Positions 1 to 8,102 of a stretch of DNA of 64,000 nt are shown here, in pieces (the first letter of the stretch is position 1; each line of letters opens with the position of its first letter). Source of the DNA: QWPN01 sp044238145 (GTDB lineage Bacteria; Planctomycetota; Planctomycetia; Pirellulales; UBA1268); contig JBIIDT010000008.1 of assembly GCA_044238145.1 (NCBI GenBank), positions 4,157 through 68,156 on the forward strand. The letters run 5' to 3'. The notes beneath the pieces are model-generated. The model was not told the origin of the DNA and searched no databases. It worked only from the letters and a program-made list of their open reading frames with translations. A program made the translations under genes and the position numbers.

Positions 1-143
1 CTTGACCCCGGAAAAAGCGGCACCTACTGTCCCCCCGCCTGAAGGCCAGGGAACGGGGCCACGCGTCACGCTCCCCTCGATGTCGCCGGCAGCACGGATG
101 CTCGCCGTCGACCTCGAGTCGGTTCGAATCCGCGACCTCCACC
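1..143 (+). ncRNA. Possible 3' end of a tRNA-like RNA (tmRNA or tRNA), cut by the window edge
   Basis: A T-loop-like stretch GGTTCGAATCC lies at 121-131, followed by an acceptor-like CTCCACC ending at about 143, and a rho-independent terminator starts 46 bases further on. The ending resembles the 3' end of bacterial tmRNA, whose 5' part would lie left of the window. Against it, the T-stem is imperfect: only CGG/CCG pairs cleanly next to the loop, and two more pairs need a bulge. No CCA end and no tag-peptide frame were found. It could be a degenerate tRNA-like sequence or chance. Confidence 0.3.
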
Positions 144-188
144 TACCGCCCACCGTCCAATCGCTCCCGGAAACGGTTCAGGTTCTCC

Positions 189-227
189 GCCCCCCTGGGA
201 CCTGGACCGTTCCGGGGGCCTTTTTTT
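189..227 (+). terminator. Rho-independent terminator after the left-edge transcript
   Basis: A six-base-pair GC stem (GCCCCC at 189-194 with GGGGGC at 214-219) is followed at once by C and seven T residues (221-227). This is the most classical terminator in the window. It ends a plus-strand transcript entering from the left, consistent with an RNA gene there. Confidence 0.7.
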
Positions 228-253
228 GCGCCCGTGTCGCGGCGGTGGCGGCA

Positions 254-259
254 TAGAAT
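254..259 (+). promoter_or_regulatory. -10-like hexamer TAGAAT just before a start codon
   Basis: TAGAAT ends only seven bases before the ATG at 267. If it is a real -10 box, transcription would begin at or next to the start codon, giving a leaderless mRNA. No good -35 was found at 17 bases, and no Shine-Dalgarno precedes the ATG, which fits leaderless initiation but does not prove it. Confidence 0.3.
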
Positions 260-266
260 TGGGTCG

Positions 267-482
267 ATGGACCCGCGGCCCCCTGCCACCGACGCCGAGC
301 GGCTGATCCGCTGGATCATGCTGGCGATCGTCGGCTGGGGTGTGATCCACGCGGTCGGGGCCTGGCGATTCAACCACGACGCCCGCCGGCCGCTGGTGGT
401 GCTCGGCTGCGTGCTGGCGTTCCTGGGGTTCTGGTCGCTGATGCTGGCCGCCCGACGGCGGCGGCTCGAAGGGAGGCAATGA
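267..482 (+). CDS. Small two-helix membrane protein
   Basis: A 71-residue protein with two hydrophobic segments (about residues 14-30 and 42-60) and a basic C-terminal tail (RRRRLEGR), so probably an inner-membrane protein with its tail in the cytoplasm. Upstream in-frame codons exist to 234, but the ATG at 267 gives a more sensible N-terminus. The stop overlaps the next start as ATGA at 479-482, so it is probably translationally coupled to the decarboxylase gene. No family recognised. Confidence 0.6.
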   Translation: MDPRPPATDAERLIRWIMLAIVGWGVIHAVGAWRFNHDARRPLVVLGCVLAFLGFWSLMLAARRRRLEGRQ

Positions 483-2203
483 TGTCCATCGTCCTCGGCG
501 CGAGCCTCGACAACGGCCTCGCCCCGCCGCTGGCGGCCCGGCCCGCGGTGCAGCGGGCCACGAGTGTCACGAGCCTGTCGATCGGCCAGTACCTCATCCG
601 GCGGCTTTCCGACTACGGCCTGCGGCACGTGTTCGGCCTCCCCGGCGACTACGTGCTCGCCTTCTACTCGATGCTCGAGCACAGCCCGCTCGACCTCGTG
701 AACTGCACCCGCGAGGACTGCGCCGGCTTCGCGGCCGACGCCTACGCCCGCGTCAACGGCATGGGCGCGCTGTGCGTCACCTACGGCGTCGGCGGCCTGT
801 CGGTCGCGAACTCGGTGGCCGGGGCGTTCGCCGAGAAGAGCCCCGTGATCATGATCTCGGGCGCGCCTGGCATCGGCGAGCGGTCGAGCGACCCGCTCCT
901 CCATCACCGCGTGCGGGAGTGGCGGACGCAGCTCGAGGTGTTCGAGAAGATCTGCGCGGCCAGCCGCGAGATCGTCGATCCGGCGACCGCCTTCCGCGAC
1001 ATCGATTTCCTCCTCGACACGGCCTGGCGGCTGAAGCGGCCGGTGTACCTGGAATTGCCGCGCGACATGGTGGCGGTGGTGCCCGACCAGATCCGCCCCT
1101 ACCCGCAGCCCGAGCGGCGCAGCGACCCCGATGCGCTCGCCGAGGCGGTCAAGGAGGCGGTGGCCCGCATCGAGGCCGCCAAGCGACCGGTGATCATCGC
1201 CGGCATCGAACTGCACCGCTATGGACTGCAGGCCGACGCCACGGGGCTGGCCGAGGCGGCGGGCATCCCCATCGCCGCGACCATGCTCGCCAAGAGCGTG
1301 GTCAGCGAGGTGCACCCGCTCTACATCGGCCTCTACGAGGGGGCGATGGGGCGGCAGGAGGTGACCGAGTTCGTGGAGGACAGCGACTGCGTGATCCTCC
1401 TCGGGACGCTGCTCACCGACATCGACCTCGGGATCTTCACGGCGAAGCTCGACGCCACGCGGAGCATCTTCGCCACGAGCGAGGACCTGCGGATCAGCCA
1501 CCATCACTTCCACGACGTGCTCCTCGAGGACTTCATCCGCGGGCTCGCCGCCGCCCGGCCCAAGGCGGCCGCCCGTCGCCTGCCCCCGGGGCCGGCGGCC
1601 GCGGAGGGGCCGTTTCACCTCCAGCCCGAGGCCGCGATCACGACCACGCGGCTCGTCCGCCGACTCGACGAGTCGCTCGACGACAAGACGATCGTGATCG
1701 CGGACGTGGGCGACGCCCTGTTCGCCTCGAGCGAGTTGGTGATCCGCGGCCAGACCGAGTTCATCGCGCCGGCCTACTACACGTCGATGGGCTTCGCGGT
1801 GCCCGCGGCCCTCGGCGCCAAGACGGCCCGGCCCGACCTCAAGGTGGTCGCGCTCGTCGGCGACGGCGCCTTCCAGATGACCGGCATGGAGCTCTCCACG
1901 ATCGTCCGCCGTGGCCTCGCCGTCACGGTGATCGTCCTCGACAACAAGGGCTACGGCACCGAGCGGCTCCTGCACGAGGGGAGCTTCAACGACATCAACC
2001 CCTGGCAGTACCAACTGCTGCCGCAGGTGCTCGGCGGTGGCACCGGCTACGAGGTCCGCACCGAGGGGGAGTTCGACGCCGCCCTGACGAAGGCCCTCGC
2101 CGACACCTCGGGCATGAGCCTGATCCGCGTGCACATCGGGCTCGAGGACCGCAGCCGCACGCTCGACCGCCTCGCCGCCGGTCTCGCCAAGCGGGTGCGG
2201 TGA
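479..2203 (+). CDS. Thiamine-diphosphate-dependent 2-oxoacid decarboxylase (pyruvate/indolepyruvate decarboxylase type)
   Basis: A 574-residue cytosolic TPP enzyme of the pyruvate/indolepyruvate/branched-chain 2-oxoacid decarboxylase group, which turns a 2-oxoacid into an aldehyde plus CO2. The N-terminal pyrimidine-binding domain has the catalytic Glu context CTREDCAGFAADAYAR. A double-His motif (LLHHR) typical of the decarboxylases follows. The C-terminal diphosphate-binding motif starts with GDG at about residues 461-463 and ends near the Asn of VLDNKGYGTE. Length is normal for the family (about 550). The first 25 residues are a non-conserved extension, so a start inside the ORF is possible. 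ATGA overlap with the preceding small membrane gene suggests one operon. Substrate cannot be set from sequence alone. Confidence 0.85.
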   Translation: MMSIVLGASLDNGLAPPLAARPAVQRATSVTSLSIGQYLIRRLSDYGLRHVFGLPGDYVLAFYSMLEHSPLDLVNCTREDCAGFAADAYARVNGMGALCVTYGVGGLSVANSVAGAFAEKSPVIMISGAPGIGERSSDPLLHHRVREWRTQLEVFEKICAASREIVDPATAFRDIDFLLDTAWRLKRPVYLELPRDMVAVVPDQIRPYPQPERRSDPDALAEAVKEAVARIEAAKRPVIIAGIELHRYGLQADATGLAEAAGIPIAATMLAKSVVSEVHPLYIGLYEGAMGRQEVTEFVEDSDCVILLGTLLTDIDLGIFTAKLDATRSIFATSEDLRISHHHFHDVLLEDFIRGLAAARPKAAARRLPPGPAAAEGPFHLQPEAAITTTRLVRRLDESLDDKTIVIADVGDALFASSELVIRGQTEFIAPAYYTSMGFAVPAALGAKTARPDLKVVALVGDGAFQMTGMELSTIVRRGLAVTVIVLDNKGYGTERLLHEGSFNDINPWQYQLLPQVLGGGTGYEVRTEGEFDAALTKALADTSGMSLIRVHIGLEDRSRTLDRLAAGLAKRVR

Positions 2204-2211
2204 GCCGCAGC

Positions 2212-2243
2212 GGGGCGGGGCTGCCCAGGGGCAACCCCGCCCC
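2212..2243. terminator. Hairpin between convergent genes
   Basis: A strong stem (GGGGCGGGG at 2212-2220 with CCCCGCCCC at 2235-2243, extended inside by TGCC/GGCA) fills the short gap between the convergent decarboxylase and protease genes. There is no T-tract on either strand, so it may be a stabilising or bidirectional transcription end rather than a classical terminator. Confidence 0.45.
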
Positions 2244-2260
2244 TTCACCGACCGCGGGTC

Positions 2261-3475
2261 CTACGGCTTCAACTGCGGCACGCCCACGGCGGCGCCGTAG
2301 GCCTGGATGAGGTCGGCCAGCGAGATCTTGTAGCTCGCCTGCAGGCTCTCCTCGACGGGCGTGCCCTCCTTGATGCCCTGCACGAAGGCGGCGAACTTCT
2401 TCAGGTCGCGGGCCAGGAACTTCACGAGGCTCGAGGCCATGCCGTACTGGACGGCGTCGATGTTCTCGCGCGTCAGGAACTCGGGCCCCAGCGTGCCCGT
2501 GCGGCGCATGAAGTCGAGAGCGTGGGCCTCCTTGAGCGGCACCTGGTCGGAACCGGGCACGACCTTCGTGCCGACCCACTCGGCGATCCCCTCGTTGAGC
2601 CAGTTGGGGAGCCGCTGCGGCGACATCCAGCGGTGGTTGAACCCGTGGCTCGTCTCGTGGACGAGCATGTGGGCGAAGGCCGGGGCGTCGTCGCCCCGAT
2701 GGCAGGCCATGATCACGCGGCCGTCGCCGCTCTGGTGGCACAGGCCGTGGGCCCCCGCCATCCGCACCTTCATGAACCGGGCCTCGAAGGCCTGGAAGTC
2801 CTGCTCGCGGAGGAAGGCGACCACCAGGCACTTGCCCTTCCACACCGGCTCGCCGCGGGGAATGCCGTACAGGTCGCAGAGGAAGTCGTGCATCGCGTCC
2901 AGGCTCTTGACGTAGGGCGCCATCTGGGCGGCCGGGATGTCGGTGGCCACGATGAACTCGTGGGTTGCGGTCACCTGCAGGGCGGGGAACGCCTCCTTCA
3001 CCTCGGCGACGAGCTTTTCCAGGCTCTCGACCTCGGCGGCGTGTTCGTCGGCGGACAGTTCGGGCCACGGCTGCACGCCGCGGGCCGCCATCCGCTCCCG
3101 CGACTCGGCCACCTTCTTCTCGTAGGCCTCCTTCGCCTTTCTGCCCTTCACCTGGGCCACGCCCTTGCCCTTCGCCTCCGCCTCGTGGATCGTCTCGCGG
3201 CCGGCCACGATCTTCACGACACCGGCGACGGGCAGGCTGGTGACCGCCTTCTCTCCCTCGGGCCGGAGCCGCAGCAGCGACGCCTTGCCGTCCTTCTCCA
3301 CGACGCCCTCGAGCGTGGGGCGGACGAACCGCCGGCCGGTGCCGAGTTCCACGAGGTCGAGCGTGTCGCCCACGAATGGCTCGAGCCGCGTGGCGAGCTC
3401 GTCGGCCCGCCCCGCGACGCCGGCCGCGACGGTCGCCGCCGCGACCACGATCCCGAATCCCGTCAGCCGCCGCAT
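2261..3475 (-). CDS. Secreted DUF1570-like zinc metalloprotease-fold protein
   Basis: A 404-residue protein with an N-terminal signal sequence (to about residue 24). The C-terminal half holds a gluzincin-like signature: HETSHGFNH followed about 20 residues later by LNEGIAEWVG, giving the two His and the downstream Glu expected for zinc binding. This layout is common in the DUF1570/peptidase MA-like proteins abundant in planctomycetes. The middle is lysine/glutamate rich and probably helical. The last 13 bases at its 5' end overlap the 3' end of the PncC/NadD-like gene, so the two are probably co-transcribed. Substrate unknown. A paralogue-like gene lies at 23837-25162. Confidence 0.75.
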   Translation of the reverse strand: MRRLTGFGIVVAAATVAAGVAGRADELATRLEPFVGDTLDLVELGTGRRFVRPTLEGVVEKDGKASLLRLRPEGEKAVTSLPVAGVVKIVAGRETIHEAEAKGKGVAQVKGRKAKEAYEKKVAESRERMAARGVQPWPELSADEHAAEVESLEKLVAEVKEAFPALQVTATHEFIVATDIPAAQMAPYVKSLDAMHDFLCDLYGIPRGEPVWKGKCLVVAFLREQDFQAFEARFMKVRMAGAHGLCHQSGDGRVIMACHRGDDAPAFAHMLVHETSHGFNHRWMSPQRLPNWLNEGIAEWVGTKVVPGSDQVPLKEAHALDFMRRTGTLGPEFLTRENIDAVQYGMASSLVKFLARDLKKFAAFVQGIKEGTPVEESLQASYKISLADLIQAYGAAVGVPQLKP

Positions 3476-4695
3476 GCCGCCTCCTCCCGCTCCCGCGCCC
3501 GCCGCCTGAGTTCGGTGCTCGACACATCGAGCCGGAACTCGCGTTGTGAGACGAAGTATGTGATGTCCCGCAACGCCTGCGGCACCTCAAGCCGCGCCGC
3601 CTCCTGGAACTCGTCGCCCCGGGCCCGGCCGAAGACGATCAGCCCCGCGGCCCGGGAGGCGATCGCCCGCACCGCCTCGTCCGCCTGGGCCTCCGAGCCG
3701 CCGTAGTAGCGGGGGTCGGCGAGCCGGGCGTAGGTGTCGGCGCCCATCACGAACGTGCTCCCCGGGAAGACGTCGAGCTTGTCGAGGAACCGCGCGGCCT
3801 GGGAGAGCCACAGCGGCCGGTCCGCGAACTGCGCCGCGCGGTCGCGGATCTCGAGGTAGTCGAGGGCGGGCTTGTCGACGTTGGTGATCGAGAGCTCGTA
3901 CTCCACCGGCCGCTCCGCGATCTCCTCGGCGATTCGGGCCATGAGCAGGTGCCCCTCGTGGAGCGGGTCGAACGAGCCCGGAAAGATGAGCCGCCCCGGG
4001 CGGGCGGCGGGCTCCTCGGCCGGGGCGTCGGCACGGACGGCCCGGCGCTGGCCGGCGAACAGCTCCCGCCAGGCGGCCGGCGCCTCACACCGCTCGCGGA
4101 GCACCTGCTCGGACGGCAGCAGCGCCGCGGAGGTGACCGGCTCGCGGCCGGTGCACGCGGCCAGCAGCTCGTCGAGTCCGACCGCGGCTGCGACCGTCTC
4201 CTCCTCGTCCCGCGACCGGGCGTCCTTCGCCAAGACCAGTTCGGCTGTGGCCGTGGCGCCGAGCGACTGGATCGCCACGAAGAGCCGATGGCTGCCCCGC
4301 TTCGGCTGCCGCGTCTTGAGGCTGGCCGTCACGGCCATGCCCAGTGCCGCCTCCGCCGCCGCTCCACAGTCGCGGGCCCGCTGCCAGGCGGCCACGGCGA
4401 GCCGCCGGGCCGTCCGCGACGAGCAGTAGGATTCCTGCGGCCCGCCGAGCAGGCGGTCGATCGCCTCGCGGGCGTAGGGCACGAGCCCCTCGACGACGAC
4501 GCCGCTCGCCCCGGGGCAGCCCACGAGGTGGGAGATGGCCTGCGCGCCGCCCCCGGTGGCCACGAGCACCGCGCGGCCGCCTGCCCGCTCGAGGGCGTCG
4601 ATGATCGGTGCCGCTTCGGGAAGGGGCGTGGACAAGGTGCATGCCCGGGTCGGAGCCATCCCGACGGCCACGAATCGGCGGCCGGGATCGGACAC
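3463..4695 (-). CDS. PncC(CinA-C)-like and NadD-like nucleotidyltransferase fusion protein
   Basis: A 410-residue two-domain protein. Residues about 1-180 resemble the nicotinamide-nucleotide amidase (PncC/CinA C-terminal) fold: GGGAQAISHLVGCPGAS, then VEGLVPYAREAI and GMAVTASL. The AESxTGG motif carrying the catalytic Ser of active PncC is replaced by LVATGGG at 45-50, so amidase activity is doubtful. Residues about 234-405 are a HIGH-superfamily nucleotidyltransferase: GSFDPLHEGHL (240-250), MGADTYARL (317-325) and the C-terminal SSTELRRR (392-399, equivalent to ISSTxxR). Adenylyl or cytidylyl transfer is expected, with an NAD-related role inferred from the pairing of domains. It overlaps the downstream protease gene. 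A divergent gene starts 160 bases away. Confidence 0.7.
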   Translation of the reverse strand: MSDPGRRFVAVGMAPTRACTLSTPLPEAAPIIDALERAGGRAVLVATGGGAQAISHLVGCPGASGVVVEGLVPYAREAIDRLLGGPQESYCSSRTARRLAVAAWQRARDCGAAAEAALGMAVTASLKTRQPKRGSHRLFVAIQSLGATATAELVLAKDARSRDEEETVAAAVGLDELLAACTGREPVTSAALLPSEQVLRERCEAPAAWRELFAGQRRAVRADAPAEEPAARPGRLIFPGSFDPLHEGHLLMARIAEEIAERPVEYELSITNVDKPALDYLEIRDRAAQFADRPLWLSQAARFLDKLDVFPGSTFVMGADTYARLADPRYYGGSEAQADEAVRAIASRAAGLIVFGRARGDEFQEAARLEVPQALRDITYFVSQREFRLDVSSTELRRRAREREEAACGG

Positions 4696-4854
4696 GCCCC
4701 ATCATACCGGCCAGACGTCCGCCGATCGCCGGGCCTCTGGAGCGGCAGCCCCACGAGCGGCCGTCGCGGTCCCGCTTCCGGGGGACCCGTTTCTGTGTAA
4801 ACTGGAGGAGACGGGTTCATCGGCGGCCTCCCTCCTCCAGGCAAGGAGCCCGAC

Positions 4855-6063
4855 ATGCGTCGCACTTCGTTCTTATTGCTCGCGCCGCTGGTGATCGCGA
4901 TTCCCGGCCTCCTGCCCGGACGGATCCTGGCGGAGGAACCTGCGGCTACGGACACCCCGATCGGCCGTCCGCGGATGACGATGCTCGAGCCATCGGCCGC
5001 CGATCCGCTCGCCCCGGTGGAAAAGGCGGCCAAGCGGCAGGCGAAGTCCGCGCGATCTCCGCGCCGCGGCGCCCCCGCTCCGCCCGCTGCCGGGCCGTTG
5101 GCCAAGGATGCCGGCGCGCCAGCCCGGCAAGCCGCCGTGAACCGCGGCGTCGGCTTCCTCGTCTCCGCGCAGGGCAAGGATGGGGGTTGGGGCCGCGAAG
5201 CGGGGCAGGCTCCATCCGACGTCGCCAGCACGAGCATCGCCGGCCTGGCACTGCTCAAGGCGCGGCCCGGAAAGGAGATCCCGGATCGCCTGCCTTGCGA
5301 GCGGCAGGCGGCCGCCTTCGTCGCACGGCGAATCGCGGAGTCGAAGCTGCCCGAGCAGTGGCAGCCCACCGTCGTCGATCCGATGGTGATCAACGACCTG
5401 GGCACGTCCGCGGACGCGGTGCTGGCGGCGCTGTTCCTCGCAGAGCACGTCGCCCACGCCGCCGAGGACGACGCCGCCTCGGCCGAATTCCGTGTGGCCG
5501 TGAACCTTCTGCTCGAGCATTTCGACGCACGGCTGCGGAACGAGCCGAACATGTTCCGGCAGCGGGCCCACGGGCTCTCACGGGCGACGCTCGCCCACGC
5601 CGCCGTGGTCGCGGGCCGTGCCGGCGTGCCGGTCCCCGAGGGGCTGGTCGCCCGGCTGGCCGACGGCTGCCGCGAGGACCAGCATCTGTACGGCCGATCG
5701 GCACGCATCGGGTGCCTGCATGCGGCTGCGTTGCAGGCCGGCGTCCCACCGTCGGACGACGCCCTGGCACTCGCCGACACGCTCGTGCAGCCGGTGCTCG
5801 CTGATTATCACGGCCGGTGGCCGTACGGCGCAGGGGGCGAGGTCTTCATGTCGCTGCTGTTCCTCGGCGCCATGCTCGGCGACGCGGGCGGGCCGACCGC
5901 GGCCGAATGGTCACGGGGCGTGGAGCAAGTGCTCGTGCAGACGCAGAGCGGCAACGGTAGCTGGTCGGGCTCGTCGTGCATCAACAGCCGCGTGTTCTGC
6001 ACGTCGAGCGCCCTGCTCGTGATGCACGCCGCGCCGGCCGCCGACCGCGTTGCGTCCCGGTAG
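4855..6063 (+). CDS. Secreted squalene-cyclase-like alpha/alpha-toroid repeat protein (first of a pair)
   Basis: A 402-residue protein with a signal sequence (residues about 1-26) and a low-complexity Ala/Pro/Arg linker to about residue 90. An all-helical region with prenyltransferase/squalene-oxidase type repeats follows: the turn QGKDGGWG near 104-111 and QSGNGSWSG near 364-372. The DxDD motif of true hopene cyclases was not seen, so catalytic cyclisation is unlikely. AAGGAG lies about 9 bases before the ATG. The next gene starts 27 bases downstream and encodes a protein of the same fold, so the two are probably one operon and may act together outside the cytoplasm. Confidence 0.65.
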   Translation: MRRTSFLLLAPLVIAIPGLLPGRILAEEPAATDTPIGRPRMTMLEPSAADPLAPVEKAAKRQAKSARSPRRGAPAPPAAGPLAKDAGAPARQAAVNRGVGFLVSAQGKDGGWGREAGQAPSDVASTSIAGLALLKARPGKEIPDRLPCERQAAAFVARRIAESKLPEQWQPTVVDPMVINDLGTSADAVLAALFLAEHVAHAAEDDAASAEFRVAVNLLLEHFDARLRNEPNMFRQRAHGLSRATLAHAAVVAGRAGVPVPEGLVARLADGCREDQHLYGRSARIGCLHAAALQAGVPPSDDALALADTLVQPVLADYHGRWPYGAGGEVFMSLLFLGAMLGDAGGPTAAEWSRGVEQVLVQTQSGNGSWSGSSCINSRVFCTSSALLVMHAAPAADRVASR

Positions 6064-6090
6064 CGCAGGGCCGGGAGAGTGGGGCGGCAC

Positions 6091-7257
6091 ATGAGCCACG
6101 TCCACCGCGGGATCGGGCCGCTTCTGCTCGCCTGCGGCGCGACGGCGGCGATCGGCGCCGAACCCGTGGGCTGGCGGGAGGCGGTCGCCCGCGGCGCGGC
6201 GTTTCTCGAGACGCGGCAGTCGGCCGACGGCGGCTGGCGATCCGACGTGTACGGCAACTTCCGTGCGGGCGACTCACTCACGCCGCTGGTGCTCGCGGCC
6301 CTCGAGCCCGAGACCGCGGCGTTCGACGGCGGCTGCCGCTTCCTCGCGGCACTCGCGGGGGACGGCGACCGCGAGCCCGCGCTCGACTATCCCGTCTACA
6401 CGGCGGCCCAATCGGCGGTCGCGCTGCGCCGCGGCGGGCGGCAGGCGGCGGTCGACCGCTGGCTCGCCATCCTGCGCCGGCACCAACTCGTCGAGCGGCT
6501 GGGCTGGCTGCCGGCCGACCCGGAGTTCGGCGGCTGGGGTTATGCGACGGTCGAGCCGCGGAAGCCGGGGCCCGACGCGGTGCGGCTGCCGCTGCTGGAG
6601 CCGAACCTCTCGGCCACGTCGTACGCGGTCGCGGCCCTGCGGGCGGTCGGCGGCGCGCCCCAGGATCCGGCGTTCGCGTCCGCGCTCGTGTTCGTGGAGC
6701 GCTGCCAGAACGTCGCGGCCGCGCTCGCCGACGCCGACCCGGAGTTCGACGACGGCGGATTCTTTTTCGTCCTGGAAGACGCGGAGCGCACGAAGGCCGG
6801 TTCGGCCGGCCGCGACCGCCACGGTCGCGTGCGGTTTTCCTCCTACGGTAGCGCCACCGCCGACGGGCTGCGGGCCCTCCTCGCCTGCGGCCTGCCCGCC
6901 GACCATCCGCGGGTCGTAGCGGCCCGGTCGTGGCTCGAGCGGAACTTCTCGGCCGAGGTGCATGCCGGACGGTTTCCGGAGGACCGCCGCGTGTTCCGGG
7001 ACTCGTGCTTCTACTACTACGCCTGGTCGGTGGCTGCGGCCCTCGAGGCCGTCGGCGTCGACACGGTGCCAACGGCGGCGGGACCGGTCGATTGGCGACG
7101 GTCTCTCGCGGCGGCGCTCATCGCCTTGCAGGCGGCGGACGGCGGCTGGGTCAATCCGAGCGGTGCCGTTCGCGAGGACGAGCCGCTCGTCGCCACGTCG
7201 TTTGCGGTGGCGGCCCTGCGGATCTGCGGGCAGCCGCGCATGGCCGCTGACCGCTAG
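6091..7257 (+). CDS. Secreted squalene-cyclase-like alpha/alpha-toroid repeat protein (second of a pair)
   Basis: A 388-residue protein with a short signal sequence (to about residue 23) and QW-like repeats: QSADGGWRS near the N-terminus, DPEFGGWGYA in the middle and QAADGGWVNPSG near the C-terminus. These are the glycine-tryptophan turns of the squalene-hopene cyclase/prenyltransferase barrel. GGGAG precedes the ATG at 6091 at usable distance; a GTG at 6079 is also in frame but sits too close to it. It directly follows the other toroid gene and is followed by a terminator-like hairpin. Function unknown; many such planctomycete proteins lack a catalytic motif. Confidence 0.65.
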   Translation: MSHVHRGIGPLLLACGATAAIGAEPVGWREAVARGAAFLETRQSADGGWRSDVYGNFRAGDSLTPLVLAALEPETAAFDGGCRFLAALAGDGDREPALDYPVYTAAQSAVALRRGGRQAAVDRWLAILRRHQLVERLGWLPADPEFGGWGYATVEPRKPGPDAVRLPLLEPNLSATSYAVAALRAVGGAPQDPAFASALVFVERCQNVAAALADADPEFDDGGFFFVLEDAERTKAGSAGRDRHGRVRFSSYGSATADGLRALLACGLPADHPRVVAARSWLERNFSAEVHAGRFPEDRRVFRDSCFYYYAWSVAAALEAVGVDTVPTAAGPVDWRRSLAAALIALQAADGGWVNPSGAVREDEPLVATSFAVAALRICGQPRMAADR

Positions 7258-7302
7258 CAGACCGGGGAACAGGTCGAGATAAGGCCGTTTCCGTCCGCCG
7301 AT

Positions 7303-7327
7303 CCCCCGGCTCGCGCCGGGGGCTTTA
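7303..7327 (+). terminator. Perfect hairpin with short T-run after the toroid operon
   Basis: CCCCCGGC at 7303-7310 pairs perfectly with GCCGGGGG at 7315-7322 around a four-base loop, followed by CTTTATAG. It lies 46 bases after the second toroid gene. A similar hairpin on the other strand is at 52771-52790, so it may belong to a repeat family as well as acting as terminator. Confidence 0.55.
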
Positions 7328-7511
7328 TAGAGGCGGGATTCCCCGGCTCGCGCAGCGGTCACGACCGGGGCGGGATCCACGGTTCACACGCGGGATCAAG
7401 CGTGCCCGGCTCGCCCGGCCTGCCCCGTTTGCCAGTTCTGCCTCGCGATTGCCGCGGCCGCTGCAGTGTCCGGCCAGATTCGGTCGATGCACGGGGCGGG
7501 AGGGATTTGCC

Positions 7512-8015
7512 ATGCCACTGCCGATTTACCGTCTGCCGCGCGTCGGTCCGCTTCTCGTCGCCGCTGCGCTCGCGCCGGCCGCCGTGCGTGGATCCGCACC
7601 CGAAGACACGGTGGTGCCGCTGCCCGTGGCGCCGCTGCCGGCCGACGGCACCCCCGATCCACTCGCGGGCACGCCGTGGGTCGACCCGGCGACCAGCGGC
7701 GTTGATGCGGAGCGAGCCTTGGCCACGATGCTGCCCCCGCGGACCGACTCGCCGCGCGACTGGCAGGCACCGATCGAGCCGCTCCACGACTGTGGCGAGC
7801 CGCGGGCGCTGCCGCCGTGCGTGCCGCCGGCCCCGTGCCATCCCGTGGCTCCGCCCGCTCCCTACGACCTCGTCGGTGCCGGCGGCGTGCCGTCGTGCGG
7901 GCCGATCTACCGCGGCCCGTGTGCGCCGCGTTCGGCCACCGTGCACGAGGGCCCGTTTCGCTGGATGCATGCCCTCCAGGACCGGCTCTTCGACCTCTTC
8001 TATCGCTCGCGGTGA
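7512..8015 (+). CDS. Secreted proline-rich protein of unknown function
   Basis: A 167-residue protein with a predicted signal sequence (hydrophobic stretch about residues 11-25, ending near VRGSA), then a Pro/Ala/Asp-rich region with scattered Cys (about residues 85-140) and a C-terminal MHALQDRLFDLFYRS helix. GGGAGGG about 6 bases upstream of the ATG at 7512 fixes the start over an in-frame codon at 7449. No family recognised. It stands alone between the toroid pair and the sugar-metabolism unit. Confidence 0.55.
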   Translation: MPLPIYRLPRVGPLLVAAALAPAAVRGSAPEDTVVPLPVAPLPADGTPDPLAGTPWVDPATSGVDAERALATMLPPRTDSPRDWQAPIEPLHDCGEPRALPPCVPPAPCHPVAPPAPYDLVGAGGVPSCGPIYRGPCAPRSATVHEGPFRWMHALQDRLFDLFYRSR

Positions 8016-8102
8016 GGCGGCGGCCGCCGCGCTTGTGCTGCCCGGCGGCCACGGCCACACTGTGGGACTGCCGGACGGCTCCGGCGGCACGGAGACGGGC
8101 GG

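Noticed and set aside
2..256. Open frame at the left edge
   Set aside because: It overlaps the tRNA-like sequence and the terminator, has no ribosome-binding site, and its translation has no protein-like features.
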